A stretch of 52,827 bases of DNA, from the NCBI GenBank assembly GCA_964587855.1, contig CAZPLT010000004.1:1-52827 (forward strand), given 5' to 3'. Position 1 is the first letter of the stretch; each line of letters starts with the position of its first letter. Shown piece by piece: positions 23,544-33,690 of the stretch. The stretch is from WRCA01 sp964587855 (GTDB lineage: Bacteria > Pseudomonadota > Alphaproteobacteria > Rs-D84). The notes below the pieces were generated by a model. The model worked only from the letters and a program-made list of their open reading frames with translations. It was not told the DNA's origin and made no database searches. The position numbers and the translations under genes were made by a program.

Positions 23544-26500
23544 ATGGCTGTTATCCAAAAATTCAGAAGATCTTTCGGAAAAGGTTTTTTGAAAACACCC
23601 TTGCGTGATTTGGTTGAAATTCAATATGATTCTTATAAAGATTTTTTACAAGAAAATGTTGCCCCCAGTGCGCGCCGTAATGTCGGATTACAAAATGTTT
23701 TCAAATCCGCATTCCCAATTAAAGATTATGCAGGTGTTGCTGATCTGGAATTCGTAGAATATACTTTGGACAAGCCACAATATAATGTTAAAGAATGCAT
23801 GTTGCGTAACATGACATACAGCACCAGATTAAAATTGAAATTGAAATTGATAATCTGGGATGTTGCTGAAAATGGCAAAAAAACTTTGCGTGATATCAAA
23901 GACCAAGAAATATTTATGGGCGAAGTTCCATTGATGACAGAACGCGGAACCTTTGTTTCGTCTGGTGTTGAACGTGTTGTAGTATCACAAATGCATCGCG
24001 CCCAGGGTGTTGTTTTTGGTTTGACCAAAGAAGCGAAAGCAACTGATGCAACAAATGCAACATATACTGCACGTATTATTCCAGAACGCGGATCTTGGAT
24101 TGATTTTGAAGAAGCCAAGGGTATTATTTATGCACGTATTGATCGTAAACGTAAAATCCCAGCAAGTGTTATTTTGCGTTCTTTGCCAACAGCAAGCGAT
24201 GAAAAAAAGTTCGAAGCAGATCCACGCCGTGCATCTGTTGCTGGTATGACTGATACAGAAATATTGTCAGAATTTTATAAAAAAATATCTTTATCTTTAG
24301 ATGGAAATTTCTGGGTTGGTAAAACTGCAGATTTTGCTGGATTGGGTAACTTCCGTTTAAATTATGATTTGTTAGATGTAAAATCTCATAAACCCATTGT
24401 CGAAAAAGGCGAACGTATGACTGCCAAGAAATGGGAAAAATTATTTGCGTCTTATAAAGAATTTGCAATTGCTAAAGATGCTATAGTTAATGAATATTTA
24501 TTTGATGCAGTAAAACAAAACGACGAAGTATTATTCCCATCAGCTGCTGAAATAACAGAAGAAGTTCTGGCGGATTTTGAAAAACTTGGTGTTAAAAACA
24601 TATCTTTGATTTCTATAGATAATATGTTCTATGGCGCACATATCAGAAATACTTTGGCGGCAGATAAAACAACAAATCGCGAAGAAGCGATGATTGAAAT
24701 TTATAATGTTATTCGTCCGGGTGAACGTCCAACAGCCGAAGCGGCCGCAACATTATTTGCTCATCAAGGTTTTGATCCTGCTTATTATGATTTATCAGCA
24801 GTTGGTCGTTTCAAAATGAACAAACGTTTGAAAATTGATTCTGGTAAAAAACCTGAAGATGAAAGATTATTAAGCAAGCAAGATTTTCTGGCGACATTAA
24901 AAACTTTGGCGAACATTATTGATCGCAAAGATGTAATTGATGATATTGATAATTTATCTAATCGTCGTGTCAGAACAGTTGGTGAATTACTGGAACAACA
25001 ATTCCGTATTGGTATGGCACGTATTGAAAGATTGGTTCGTGAACATTTGGCATCACCAAACATTGCAACTATGAAACCCCAAGATGTAATTAATGTAAAA
25101 CCATTGACAGCATTGATTGCAGAATTTTTTGGAACATCACAATTATCACAATTTATGGATGCTTACAATCCATTAGCTGAATTGGAACACAAACGTTTGA
25201 TTTCTGCAATGGGACCAGGGGGACTTAATCGTGATCGTGCCGGAATTGATGTTCGTGACGTTCATCCAACACATTATGGTCGCTTGTGCCCAATACACAC
25301 GCCCGAAGGTGCGAATATTGGTTTGATAAACCATTTGGCGTCTTATGCACGTGTGAATCCTTACGGCTTTATTGAAACTCCATACTATGTTGTTAAAAAT
25401 GGAAAAATTACAGAAGATATTGTTTATCTGACTGCAGACGAAGAAACGGGACATCGTATTGCTCAGGGTAATACAGTTGCTAATTCAGACGGTAAAATTT
25501 CTGAAGAAGTTGTGACCGCTCGTATTGATGGGGAATTTTTGAAAATTCCACGTGAAGAAATTGATTTAATTGACGTTGCGCCACGTCAGGTTGTTTCTAT
25601 TGCTCCAGGCTTGATACCATTTATTGAAAATGACGACGCTAACCGTGCGTTGATGGGATCAAATATGCAACGCCAAGCAATTCCACTTATGCGTGTTGAT
25701 GCACCTATGATTGGAACGGGAATAGAACGTGAAGTTGCACGTGATTCCAGAACTGGAAAAATTGCAAAGCATAGTGGTGTTGTTGAGTCTGTTGATGCAA
25801 ATCGTATCGTTGTTAAATGTATGAACAGCCGCAATGTTGTTATGGGTGTTGATATTTATAATTTGGAAAAGTTCCAAAAATCAAACTCGGAAACAATGAT
25901 ACATCAAAAACCATTGGTAAAGGTTGGAGATCGTATTTCAGCAGGTGACATTATTGCTGATGGTGCCAGCATGAGCTATGGTGAACTTGCACTGGGTAAG
26001 AATGTGTTGATTGCATTCGTGCCTTGGCGCGGATATAACTATGAAGACTCTATCGTTATTTCTGAAAAGATTTCACGCGAAGATGTATTCACCAGTATTA
26101 AAATTGTTGAAAAAGAATTCAAAGCTCGTGATACACAACTGGGCCCAGAAAGCTTTACCAGGGACATTCCAAACGTTGGTGAAGAAGCGCTGAAAAATCT
26201 GGACGAATCTGGAATTATCTATATCGGTAGCCATGTGAAACAGGGTGATATTTTGGTTGGACGTGTTTCTCCTAAATCGGAAAGCTTGTTGACTCCAGAA
26301 GAATCATTGTTGCGCAGCATCTTTGGTGAAAAAGCATTATCTGTCAAAGACACATCTTTGCGTGTTGGTGCAAACGAAGAAGGTGTTGTTATAGGTGTTA
26401 ACATCTTGACACGTCACGGCGTGAAAAAAGATGAACGTACACAGATGATAGAATTACAAAAGATAGAAAAAATAAACGAAGATCGCGATGAAGAAATTTC

Positions 26501-27683
26501 AATTTTGGAACGAGGATTCGCAGCCCAAGTATTTCAAATCGCTGAAAATATGGTTATAGAGAGCGGGACCGGCAGCATAAAACCATTCATTGGTAAAAAA
26601 TTGTCCGAAGAAGTATTCGAAGCAATTCGCCCATCTGATATGAAAAAGATTCAAGTTCGTGGTAAAGACGCCATGGAAAAAATCGAAGAATTGCGTGAAC
26701 AACATGCGATCATTCTGAAAGATTTGAATGAAAAAGCAGATAACGAAGTTGTACGTGCAACTGAAAGCAATTCTTTGAATGCAGGTGTATTGAAAGAGGT
26801 CAAAGTTTACATTGCACATAAAATGAAACTGCAGCCTGGTGATAAAATGGCTGGACGTCATGGAAACAAGGGTATCGTTTCCAAAGTTGTTCCAATCGAA
26901 GATATGCCATATATGGAAGATGGAACCCCTGTTGATATCGTACTGAATCCTTTGGGTGTTCCCAGCCGTATGAACGTCGGTCAGGTGCTGGAGGTTCACT
27001 TGGGTATGGCCGGACGTGAATTGGGCAAGCAAATTGGTGAAATGCTGGAAGAGGTTAAGGCAAAACGTGCCGTAACAGACGATCTGCGTTCTATGATGAT
27101 TAAATTCTGTGGTAAAGAAATTGCACCACAAATTGAAAAAATGACAGACACAGATGTTCGCGCCCAAGCAGCCCTGTTGCGTAAAGGTGTAACGATGGCG
27201 ACCCCAACATTTGACGGTGCTACACCAGAAGATATTAAGAAAATGCTTAAACTTGCAAAATTACCGGAAAGCGGTCAATTCACTTTGTATGACGGAATGA
27301 CTGGTGAAAAATTTGCACGTCCTGTAACAGTCGGTGTTATGCATATGTTGAAATTGCATCACTTGGTGGATGAAAAAATCCATGCACGTTCAATCGGCAA
27401 TTATTCGTTAGTAACGCAACAACCTTTGTCTGGTAAAGCACACAATGGTGGTCAGCGTTTGGGTGAAATGGAAGTGTGGGCACTTGAAGCACATGGCGCA
27501 TCTCATTTAATCAAAGAAATGTTGACCGTTAAATCGGACGATATTGCTGGAAGAAACAAGATGTATGAAACCATTATAAATGGAAGCTATGACATACAAA
27601 CTGGTACACCAGAAGCGTTTAATGTTTTGACACGTGAACTTCGTGGACTTGGTCTTGCGATGACACCAAAAAAATTGGATTAA
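23544..27683 (+). CDS. rpoB: DNA-directed RNA polymerase subunit beta
   Basis: A full-length 1379-aa beta subunit, within the alphaproteobacterial size range. Conserved blocks include the rifampicin region with GTSQLSQFMDAYNPLAELEHKR and LGPGGLNRDRAG in a variant form (MGPGGLNRDRAG), GYNYEDSI, and KMAGRHGNKG. The residue after SQFMD is A rather than the common Q-N of E. coli, and LAELEHKR shows Glu before the conserved His-Lys-Arg where many have Ser-Thr-His; these variants could affect rifamycin binding but would need alignment. Preceded by GGAG. Confidence 0.98.
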   Translation: MAVIQKFRRSFGKGFLKTPLRDLVEIQYDSYKDFLQENVAPSARRNVGLQNVFKSAFPIKDYAGVADLEFVEYTLDKPQYNVKECMLRNMTYSTRLKLKLKLIIWDVAENGKKTLRDIKDQEIFMGEVPLMTERGTFVSSGVERVVVSQMHRAQGVVFGLTKEAKATDATNATYTARIIPERGSWIDFEEAKGIIYARIDRKRKIPASVILRSLPTASDEKKFEADPRRASVAGMTDTEILSEFYKKISLSLDGNFWVGKTADFAGLGNFRLNYDLLDVKSHKPIVEKGERMTAKKWEKLFASYKEFAIAKDAIVNEYLFDAVKQNDEVLFPSAAEITEEVLADFEKLGVKNISLISIDNMFYGAHIRNTLAADKTTNREEAMIEIYNVIRPGERPTAEAAATLFAHQGFDPAYYDLSAVGRFKMNKRLKIDSGKKPEDERLLSKQDFLATLKTLANIIDRKDVIDDIDNLSNRRVRTVGELLEQQFRIGMARIERLVREHLASPNIATMKPQDVINVKPLTALIAEFFGTSQLSQFMDAYNPLAELEHKRLISAMGPGGLNRDRAGIDVRDVHPTHYGRLCPIHTPEGANIGLINHLASYARVNPYGFIETPYYVVKNGKITEDIVYLTADEETGHRIAQGNTVANSDGKISEEVVTARIDGEFLKIPREEIDLIDVAPRQVVSIAPGLIPFIENDDANRALMGSNMQRQAIPLMRVDAPMIGTGIEREVARDSRTGKIAKHSGVVESVDANRIVVKCMNSRNVVMGVDIYNLEKFQKSNSETMIHQKPLVKVGDRISAGDIIADGASMSYGELALGKNVLIAFVPWRGYNYEDSIVISEKISREDVFTSIKIVEKEFKARDTQLGPESFTRDIPNVGEEALKNLDESGIIYIGSHVKQGDILVGRVSPKSESLLTPEESLLRSIFGEKALSVKDTSLRVGANEEGVVIGVNILTRHGVKKDERTQMIELQKIEKINEDRDEEISILERGFAAQVFQIAENMVIESGTGSIKPFIGKKLSEEVFEAIRPSDMKKIQVRGKDAMEKIEELREQHAIILKDLNEKADNEVVRATESNSLNAGVLKEVKVYIAHKMKLQPGDKMAGRHGNKGIVSKVVPIEDMPYMEDGTPVDIVLNPLGVPSRMNVGQVLEVHLGMAGRELGKQIGEMLEEVKAKRAVTDDLRSMMIKFCGKEIAPQIEKMTDTDVRAQAALLRKGVTMATPTFDGATPEDIKKMLKLAKLPESGQFTLYDGMTGEKFARPVTVGVMHMLKLHHLVDEKIHARSIGNYSLVTQQPLSGKAHNGGQRLGEMEVWALEAHGASHLIKEMLTVKSDDIAGRNKMYETIINGSYDIQTGTPEAFNVLTRELRGLGLAMTPKKLD

Positions 27684-27751
27684 TTATTGTTAAAAAGATT
27701 GAGAAAAGGGAAATGTTTTTACAAATCCTGGATTTCTAATAAGGAGCAAAA

Positions 27752-30700
27752 ATGACAAACATGCTGCAAAAAATCTTTGGTCAAATTGAAACAAAAGAAC
27801 AATTTGACGCATTGCAAATAAAAATCGCATCACCAGAAGAAATTCTGTCATGGTCTCATGGTGAAGTTAAAAAGCCTGAAACGATAAACTATCATTCGTT
27901 AAAGCCAGAATTTGATGGATTGTTCTGTCAGCAGATTTTTGGTCCCAGCAAAGATTATGAATGTGCATGTGGTAAATACAAACGCGTTAAATTCCGTGGT
28001 GTAATTTGCGAACGTTGCGGTGTCGAAGTTGGATCTTCCAGTGTTCGTCGTGAACGTATGGGCCATATTAAATTGGCCACACCTGTTTCCCATTTTTGGT
28101 TTATGCGCGAAGGTAAAATTGCAACCTTGCTTAACAATATGCCTCAGAAAAAATTAGAACAAGTTATTTATTATGATGCATATGTTGTAACTGAACCGGG
28201 ACTTACAAAACTTAAATTGTATGATGTAATTTCTGAAGATGCATATCAAGAAGCCTTGACCGAATTTGGTGAAGGTTCTTTCCATGTTGGTATTGGTGCG
28301 GATGGTGTTCGCAGTGTTATTGCAAACTTGGATATGGGTGATGAAAGAACACGTTTGCGTGCAGAATTAGCAGATACAAAATCCGAAGCAAAACGCAAAG
28401 GTTTAATAAAACATTTGAAACTGGTAGAAGCATTCATGGAATCAAAAACAGAACCAGCATGGATGTTGCCAGATGTTCTGCCGGTTATTCCACCAGATAT
28501 GCGTCCATTGGTTCCGTTAGAGGCTGGACACGTTGCAGCATCTGATTTGAATGATTTGTATCGTCGTGTGATTATCCGTAACAATCGTTTGAAGAAATTG
28601 ATGGATTTACGTGCACCTGAAATTATCGTACGTAATGAAAAACGTATGTTGCAAGAAGCAGTAGATGCTTTGTTCGATAACGGACATAAAAGCCGCCCAT
28701 TGGTTTCACAAAATCGTCAAAAATTAAAATCTTTGTCGGATTCGTTGCTTGGAAAACAGGGTCGTTTCCGTATGAACATGTTGGGTAAGCGTGTTGATTA
28801 TTCGGGCCGTAGTGTTATCGTGTCTGGTCCCAGCTTGAAATTACATCAGGTTGGTTTGCCAAAAACAATGGCATTAGAATTGTTTAAACCATTTGTTTAT
28901 TCGCGTTTACTGGCTGGTGATTATGCAAATACTTTGAAGACTGCAAGAAAGATGGTTGAAGCAGATGAAGCAATTGTATGGGATATTTTGGAAAAAGTTA
29001 TTTATCAACATCCTGTATTGTTAAACCGTGCACCAACATTGCATCGTCTTGGTATGTTGGCATTTGAACCAATCTTGATAGAAGGTAAAGCAATTCGTTT
29101 ACATCCATTGGTTTGTAAGGGATTTAATGCTGACTTTGACGGTGACCAAATGTCCGTCTATGTTCCAATTTCATTAGAAGCTCAATTAGAAGCACGTACT
29201 TTGATGTTATCATCAAATAATGTTTTGTTACCGGCTAATGGTGAACCAGTAATTGTTCCATCACAAGACATGGTTTTGGGAGTTTACTATTTATCATTGG
29301 TTAATGGCGAACATACCGAAAAGTCTCCACGTTTTGCATCTATGGATGAAATTTATATGGCATTGGAAGCAAAAGCAATCACTTTGCATACACCGATTAT
29401 TACTCGTTATCATGCATTCGAAGGAACAAAAACAGTTAAAACAACTGCGGGTCGTATGATATTGGGTGAATTATTGCCAAAGAAACCAAATATGCCATTT
29501 GATTTAGTAAATCAAGAAATGCCAGTTGGAAAAATTAAATCTTTGTTATCTATAACTTATGATCGTTGTGGCGATAAAGATATGATTTTATTGGCAGATA
29601 ATTTGAAAAATACTGGTTTTGAACAGGCTGCACGCAGTGGAATTTCCATTGGGTTTGACGACATTAAAATTCCAGAAGAAAAACAAGAAATTATTGCAAC
29701 CGCAAATAAACATACCGAAGAAATCGAAACACAATATCAAAACGGTTTGATTTCCAGAAAAGAAAAATATAATAAAATCGTCGATATGTGGCATGGGGTT
29801 ACAAACAGATTGGCGGATCTTGCGTTCTCTAATTTACGTAAGTCTGAGGGCGATAACTGGAACAGCATTTCAATGATGCAAGCATCTGGTGCCCGCGGAT
29901 CCAAAGCCCAGATTCAACAGTTGGCAGCAATGCGTGGAATGATGATGAAACCAGACGGTTCTATTATAGAGGTTCCAATTATTTCGAACTTTAAAGAAGG
30001 TTTATCTATGTCGGAATACTTTAACAGTACCCACGGTGCTCGCAAAGGTTTGTCTGACACTGCGTTGAAAACCGCTAATGCTGGTTATTTGACCCGCAGA
30101 ATGGTTGTCTTGGCTCAGAACACATTTATTACAGAACATGATTGCGGAACAGAAGAATCTATTACAGCAAAACCTGTATTTGATGGATCTGTTTTATCAA
30201 TATCACTTGGTGATGTTGTTGTTGGTCGTACTGCTGCCCAAGATGTTATCAATCCTGGTACTGGCGAATTAATCGTTAAGAAAGGCGATTTGATTAACAA
30301 AGTAGACGCAAAGAAAATCAATGATTCTGGTTTGGCCAGTATTGAAATTCGCAGCGTTTTGACATGTAAATCAAACGGCTTGTGTGCAAAATGTTATGGT
30401 ATGGATTTGTCTCGCGGAACATTGGTTCATGTTGGCGAAGCTGTCGGCGTTATTGCTGGACAATCAATTGGTGAACCTGGAACTCAGTTGACATTGCGTA
30501 CCTTCCACGTTGGTGGAATTGCATCTGGCGACAGTGGCAGCAACTTTGTAGAAGCACCAATGAGTGGCAATGTAAAAGTAATAGATGCAGATTTGGTTAC
30601 TAACAGTGCTGGTAAAATGATTGTTGTTTCTCGTAACGCAAAAGTTGCAGTTACAGATGCCAAGGGCAATCAATTATTTACCGCTAAATTACCTTACGCA

Positions 30701-31876
30701 TCATGGCTGATTGTAAAAGACGGCATGAATGTTGAAAAAGGCACCAAGATTGCTGAATGGGATGCATACTCTAATTTGATTATTGCTGAAAAAGACGGAA
30801 AGATTGCACTTGCTGATATGATTGAAAATATTTCATTCACAGAAAATGTTGATCCAATGACCGGTATTACCAGCCGTAAAATCTTGAATTGGAAAAATCA
30901 AACCAAGAAAGCTTTGCAACCAAAAATCTTGCTTTTGGATAACAAAGGCGAAATTATTTCGTTGGGCGGTAGAAAACATGCCGAATATATGTTACCGATG
31001 TATTCAATAATGAATGTATCCGAAGGCCAAGAAGTCAAGGCTGGTGATGTTTTGGCACGTATACCAAAAGAAACCAAGAAAGCGGCCGACATTACTGGTG
31101 GTTTGCCACGTATTAACGAATTGTTAGAAGTGCGCCAACCAAAGAATCCAGCAATATTAGCAGAAATAGATGGTGAAATCGAAATAGAAGATACCGGCAA
31201 AAATAAAATTGTTGTCCGTATCGTTCCAACAGATGGTACACCAGTAGAATATATGATTCCAAAGGGTGAACCATTATTGGTTCGCAGCGGCGATATTGTA
31301 AAGAAAGCCGATATGTTGGTCAGTGGTGATCCAGTTGCTCAAGACATCTTGCGTATTTTGGGTCAGAAAGCATTGGCTACATTTATGGTAAATCAAATCC
31401 AACAGGTTTATCGCTTGCAGGGTGTGGTTATTAACAATAAACACATTGAAATTTTGATACGTGAAATGACCAGACGTGTAGAAGTTTCAGAACCAGGTGA
31501 TACCCAGTTTTTGATGGGACAGGTTGTTGATCGTGTTGATTTTGAAGAAGAAAACGAACGTGTTGCACGTGACAATGGTCGCCAGGCAGTTGCCAGCCAA
31601 ATCTTGGTTGGACTTACTCGCGCCAGCTTGACCAGCCGTTCATTTATCTCTAATGCGGCGTTCCAACAAACAACCAAAATTTTGGTGGATGCGGCTATAA
31701 ACGGCGCAACTGATAAATTAGCCGGTATCAATGAAAACTTGATAGTTGGACGTTTGATTCCGGTTGGAACTGGCTCTTATGTTCAACGTGTTCGCGAAAT
31801 CGCCAAGGAAGAAGAACGCCAAGAAAAATTGGCGAACGAAAAAGCTGGCGGCGAACAGCAAATGTTGGGAATATAA
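27752..31876 (+). CDS. rpoC: DNA-directed RNA polymerase subunit beta'
   Basis: The 1374-aa subunit carries the N-terminal zinc site (CACGKYKR, CERCGVEV near residues 70-90), the catalytic NADFDGDQM near residue 458, the second Cys cluster (CKSNGLCAKCYG) and QSIGEPGTQLTLRTFH of the bridge/trigger region. Expected order after rpoB, with AAGGAG before the ATG. Two terminators follow. Confidence 0.98.
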   Translation: MTNMLQKIFGQIETKEQFDALQIKIASPEEILSWSHGEVKKPETINYHSLKPEFDGLFCQQIFGPSKDYECACGKYKRVKFRGVICERCGVEVGSSSVRRERMGHIKLATPVSHFWFMREGKIATLLNNMPQKKLEQVIYYDAYVVTEPGLTKLKLYDVISEDAYQEALTEFGEGSFHVGIGADGVRSVIANLDMGDERTRLRAELADTKSEAKRKGLIKHLKLVEAFMESKTEPAWMLPDVLPVIPPDMRPLVPLEAGHVAASDLNDLYRRVIIRNNRLKKLMDLRAPEIIVRNEKRMLQEAVDALFDNGHKSRPLVSQNRQKLKSLSDSLLGKQGRFRMNMLGKRVDYSGRSVIVSGPSLKLHQVGLPKTMALELFKPFVYSRLLAGDYANTLKTARKMVEADEAIVWDILEKVIYQHPVLLNRAPTLHRLGMLAFEPILIEGKAIRLHPLVCKGFNADFDGDQMSVYVPISLEAQLEARTLMLSSNNVLLPANGEPVIVPSQDMVLGVYYLSLVNGEHTEKSPRFASMDEIYMALEAKAITLHTPIITRYHAFEGTKTVKTTAGRMILGELLPKKPNMPFDLVNQEMPVGKIKSLLSITYDRCGDKDMILLADNLKNTGFEQAARSGISIGFDDIKIPEEKQEIIATANKHTEEIETQYQNGLISRKEKYNKIVDMWHGVTNRLADLAFSNLRKSEGDNWNSISMMQASGARGSKAQIQQLAAMRGMMMKPDGSIIEVPIISNFKEGLSMSEYFNSTHGARKGLSDTALKTANAGYLTRRMVVLAQNTFITEHDCGTEESITAKPVFDGSVLSISLGDVVVGRTAAQDVINPGTGELIVKKGDLINKVDAKKINDSGLASIEIRSVLTCKSNGLCAKCYGMDLSRGTLVHVGEAVGVIAGQSIGEPGTQLTLRTFHVGGIASGDSGSNFVEAPMSGNVKVIDADLVTNSAGKMIVVSRNAKVAVTDAKGNQLFTAKLPYASWLIVKDGMNVEKGTKIAEWDAYSNLIIAEKDGKIALADMIENISFTENVDPMTGITSRKILNWKNQTKKALQPKILLLDNKGEIISLGGRKHAEYMLPMYSIMNVSEGQEVKAGDVLARIPKETKKAADITGGLPRINELLEVRQPKNPAILAEIDGEIEIEDTGKNKIVVRIVPTDGTPVEYMIPKGEPLLVRSGDIVKKADMLVSGDPVAQDILRILGQKALATFMVNQIQQVYRLQGVVINNKHIEILIREMTRRVEVSEPGDTQFLMGQVVDRVDFEEENERVARDNGRQAVASQILVGLTRASLTSRSFISNAAFQQTTKILVDAAINGATDKLAGINENLIVGRLIPVGTGSYVQRVREIAKEEERQEKLANEKAGGEQQMLGI

Positions 31877-31898
31877 TAAAAATATCAAAAATAAAAAA

Positions 31899-31925
31899 AC
31901 GACGCGATATGCGTCGTTTTTTATT
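31899..31925 (+). terminator. Intrinsic terminator after rpoC
   Basis: AACGACGC and GCGTCGTT arms around GATAT, followed by a T run. Confidence 0.9.
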
Positions 31926-31942
31926 TGATAAAATACAAGCAT

Positions 31943-31964
31943 ACCGCGCCATAGCGCGGTTTTT
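31943..31964 (+). terminator. Second intrinsic terminator after rpoC
   Basis: ACCGCGC (31943-31949), CATA loop, GCGCGGT (31954-31960) and T residues. A tandem back-up terminator. From here to 32082 I see no gene. Confidence 0.8.
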
Positions 31965-32082
31965 GTATATACGATTGTATTTTAAAAATAGGCAAAACAA
32001 TAAAAATAATTTTTAAAAATATAACAAATGATTCGTAAAACTGGCGGATTTCTGGCAAAACTGAAGATTGTTAAAAATCCTC

Positions 32083-32112
32083 TTGACGGCCGAATCGATT
32101 TTGTTCTATGAT
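32083..32112 (+). promoter_or_regulatory. Promoter for the gene at 32181
   Basis: TTGACG (32083-32088), 18-bp spacer, TATGAT (32107-32112). A leader of about 60 bases follows. Confidence 0.6.
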
Positions 32113-32180
32113 TCGTGTATAGGCAAGGGTATAGGCGACAAAAGTAGCTGAAAACCGGGAAAAAATCAAAGGAGGGCGAT

Positions 32181-32510
32181 GTGCCAAAAAATATCAAAGA
32201 GATAATGGTGGCGCTGGATAGCGTTCTTACAACAACAGTTTGGGTTAACGGTGATCGTCAAATTGTTTCGCTGGCGGATGAATTGCATATTGGTGCGGGA
32301 AATGCTCCACGCAGCATCGAAGATTTATCACGGGCATCTTTGGTTGGCGCATACGTTTCACTGCAAATTCGCATGGATAATTTTGATGTTGCAGCAGAAA
32401 GCCTGGAAACTGAAGTTTTGTCTTGTAAAGTTAAAGAAATGGTTTTTGCCGAGGCCAAGAAAGTTATGGATGCATCAGAAACAGAAGAAGATGTAGCGTT
32501 GGCAGCATAG
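32181..32510 (+). CDS. Hypothetical protein (109 aa)
   Basis: Family not recognised. It starts with GTG behind a very strong AAAGGAGGG site. The product is acidic, has no signal peptide or membrane segment, and looks alpha-helical with a central SIEDLSRASLVGAYVSLQIRMDN-type region (only part quoted as SRASLVGAYVS) and a Glu-rich C-terminus. It has its own promoter and its own strong terminator, so it is a single-gene unit between rpoC and an apparently foreign gene. The strong signals suggest abundant expression. Confidence 0.75.
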   Translation: MPKNIKEIMVALDSVLTTTVWVNGDRQIVSLADELHIGAGNAPRSIEDLSRASLVGAYVSLQIRMDNFDVAAESLETEVLSCKVKEMVFAEAKKVMDASETEEDVALAA

Positions 32511-32545
32511 TTATAAAGATTCCGGTATCCGGAAGGAAGGGAGAG

Positions 32546-32575
32546 ATCGCGGGGATTTATATCCCCGCGATTTTT
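32546..32575 (+). terminator. Strong intrinsic terminator
   Basis: ATCGCGGGGAT (32546-32556), TTAT loop, ATCCCCGCGAT (32561-32571), then T residues. A smaller TTCCGG/CCGGAA hairpin precedes it at 32520-32534. Confidence 0.93.
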
Positions 32576-32588
32576 CATTTTTAAATAA

Positions 32589-33317
32589 TTAAACTTCCCA
32601 ATAAATGTTTTCTTTGACTATTTTTGCAGGATTTCCCGCAATTACAATGTTTGATTTTTCATATTTTTTATTTGCTACCACTGCATTTGCACCTATAACC
32701 GAATTTTCAGAAATAATGCAGCCTTTTAAAATAAGCGCTCCACTTGCCACCCAAACATGATTTTGCAAAATTACAGGTTTATTATTTTTTTCTCGATTAG
32801 TTTTTTGATAATTTTTATCGTAAATCAAATGTTCATCTGAAGTTCTTATTTCACATCCATATCCCAGCATACAATCATTCCCAATAATAATGTTTCCATT
32901 TGGGAAAGGTCTTAATTTAACCGGATTTCCAAATAAATCTTTACCTATTTTAACCATCGAGTTTTTACAATTCCAACCACCTATATCCAAACCATGAATT
33001 CTGTATTTTGTTGATTCTATAATTATATTCATATTTTCTATAACGTTAATTCGGCAACCTTTAAAATCAAATGGTTCATGGATTTCAATATAATTGCCAT
33101 TTCCTATAAATTTTATTCTTATTCCTTTTATTTTTTTGACTTTTATTTTTGTTCCATCGGTTTTTATTAGATAAATTTTATTATTTTTCAAACAACCATA
33201 TAATAAATAATTTCTAAGATTTTTTCTAAAATTATTAAATGGAATAAAACAGCATAATGTATTTGTTAAAAATTTTGATAATTTTAATTTTTTATTTTGA
33301 TTAATTTTAATAAACAT
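32589..33317 (-). CDS. Acyltransferase of the hexapeptide-repeat family
   Basis: The 242-aa protein ends in a left-handed beta helix with hexapeptide repeats: NIIIGNDCMLGYGCEIRTSDEH with the catalytic-type His (only SDEH quoted as the key part), HVWVASGALILKGCII, SVIGANAVV and the closing IVIAGNPAKIV. This pattern belongs to sugar or polysaccharide O-acetyltransferases that modify lipopolysaccharide or capsule. The N-terminal 80 residues are Lys/Asn-rich. It is far more AT-rich than its neighbours and on the opposite strand, which suggests horizontal transfer. No acceptor sugar can be inferred. Confidence 0.82.
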   Translation of the reverse strand: MFIKINQNKKLKLSKFLTNTLCCFIPFNNFRKNLRNYLLYGCLKNNKIYLIKTDGTKIKVKKIKGIRIKFIGNGNYIEIHEPFDFKGCRINVIENMNIIIESTKYRIHGLDIGGWNCKNSMVKIGKDLFGNPVKLRPFPNGNIIIGNDCMLGYGCEIRTSDEHLIYDKNYQKTNREKNNKPVILQNHVWVASGALILKGCIISENSVIGANAVVANKKYEKSNIVIAGNPAKIVKENIYWEV

Positions 33318-33412
33318 TTCTAATCCACAGGTAGTATTAAATTATTTTTTTATTATTATATATTGATAGCAATTTGAGTTCAAGTAATTTTTGGTATCAA
33401 AATGTTATCAAG

Positions 33413-33661
33413 ATGAAAACTACCCCTAAAACTATTTTTGATTCAAGATATGACAAGTTGATAGAACGTATTGTGGAATTAAGGCATAAAAAAGCAATTA
33501 CTCAACGAACCTTGGCGTTAATGCTTGGGACTTCACATTGTTTTGTTGGCAGGACGGAAATTAAAGAACGCAGGTTGGATTTAATAGAGACTTTGGATTT
33601 AATGAAAGCATTGGGGCTTTCTAAAAAAGAAATTATAAAAGAGCTAGAAAAATTGATTTAA
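33413..33661 (+). CDS. Small HTH (XRE/Cro-type) regulator
   Basis: The likely start is ATG at 33413; an in-frame TTG at 33374 sits in promoter-like sequence. The 82-aa product has a helix-turn-helix of the XRE type, with ITQRTLALMLGTSHCFVGRTE (residues about 27-47; only ALMLGTSHCFVGR is the core), followed by a helical tail. It probably binds DNA as a dimer. It is divergent from the acyltransferase gene and might regulate it. No Shine-Dalgarno element is visible. Confidence 0.75.
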   Translation: MKTTPKTIFDSRYDKLIERIVELRHKKAITQRTLALMLGTSHCFVGRTEIKERRLDLIETLDLMKALGLSKKEIIKELEKLI

Positions 33662-33664
33662 AAA

Positions 33665-33690
33665 AATCGCCGCGGATGCGGCGATTTATT
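33665..33690. terminator. Bidirectional terminator between the HTH gene and rpmA
   Basis: AATCGCCGC (33665-33673), GGAT loop, GCGGCGATT (33678-33686), with A-rich and T-rich flanks on the two sides, so it can serve both convergent genes. Confidence 0.85.

Noticed and set aside
26499..27167. A 222-aa minus-strand open frame inside rpoB
   Set aside because: It is the antisense shadow of conserved rpoB sequence.
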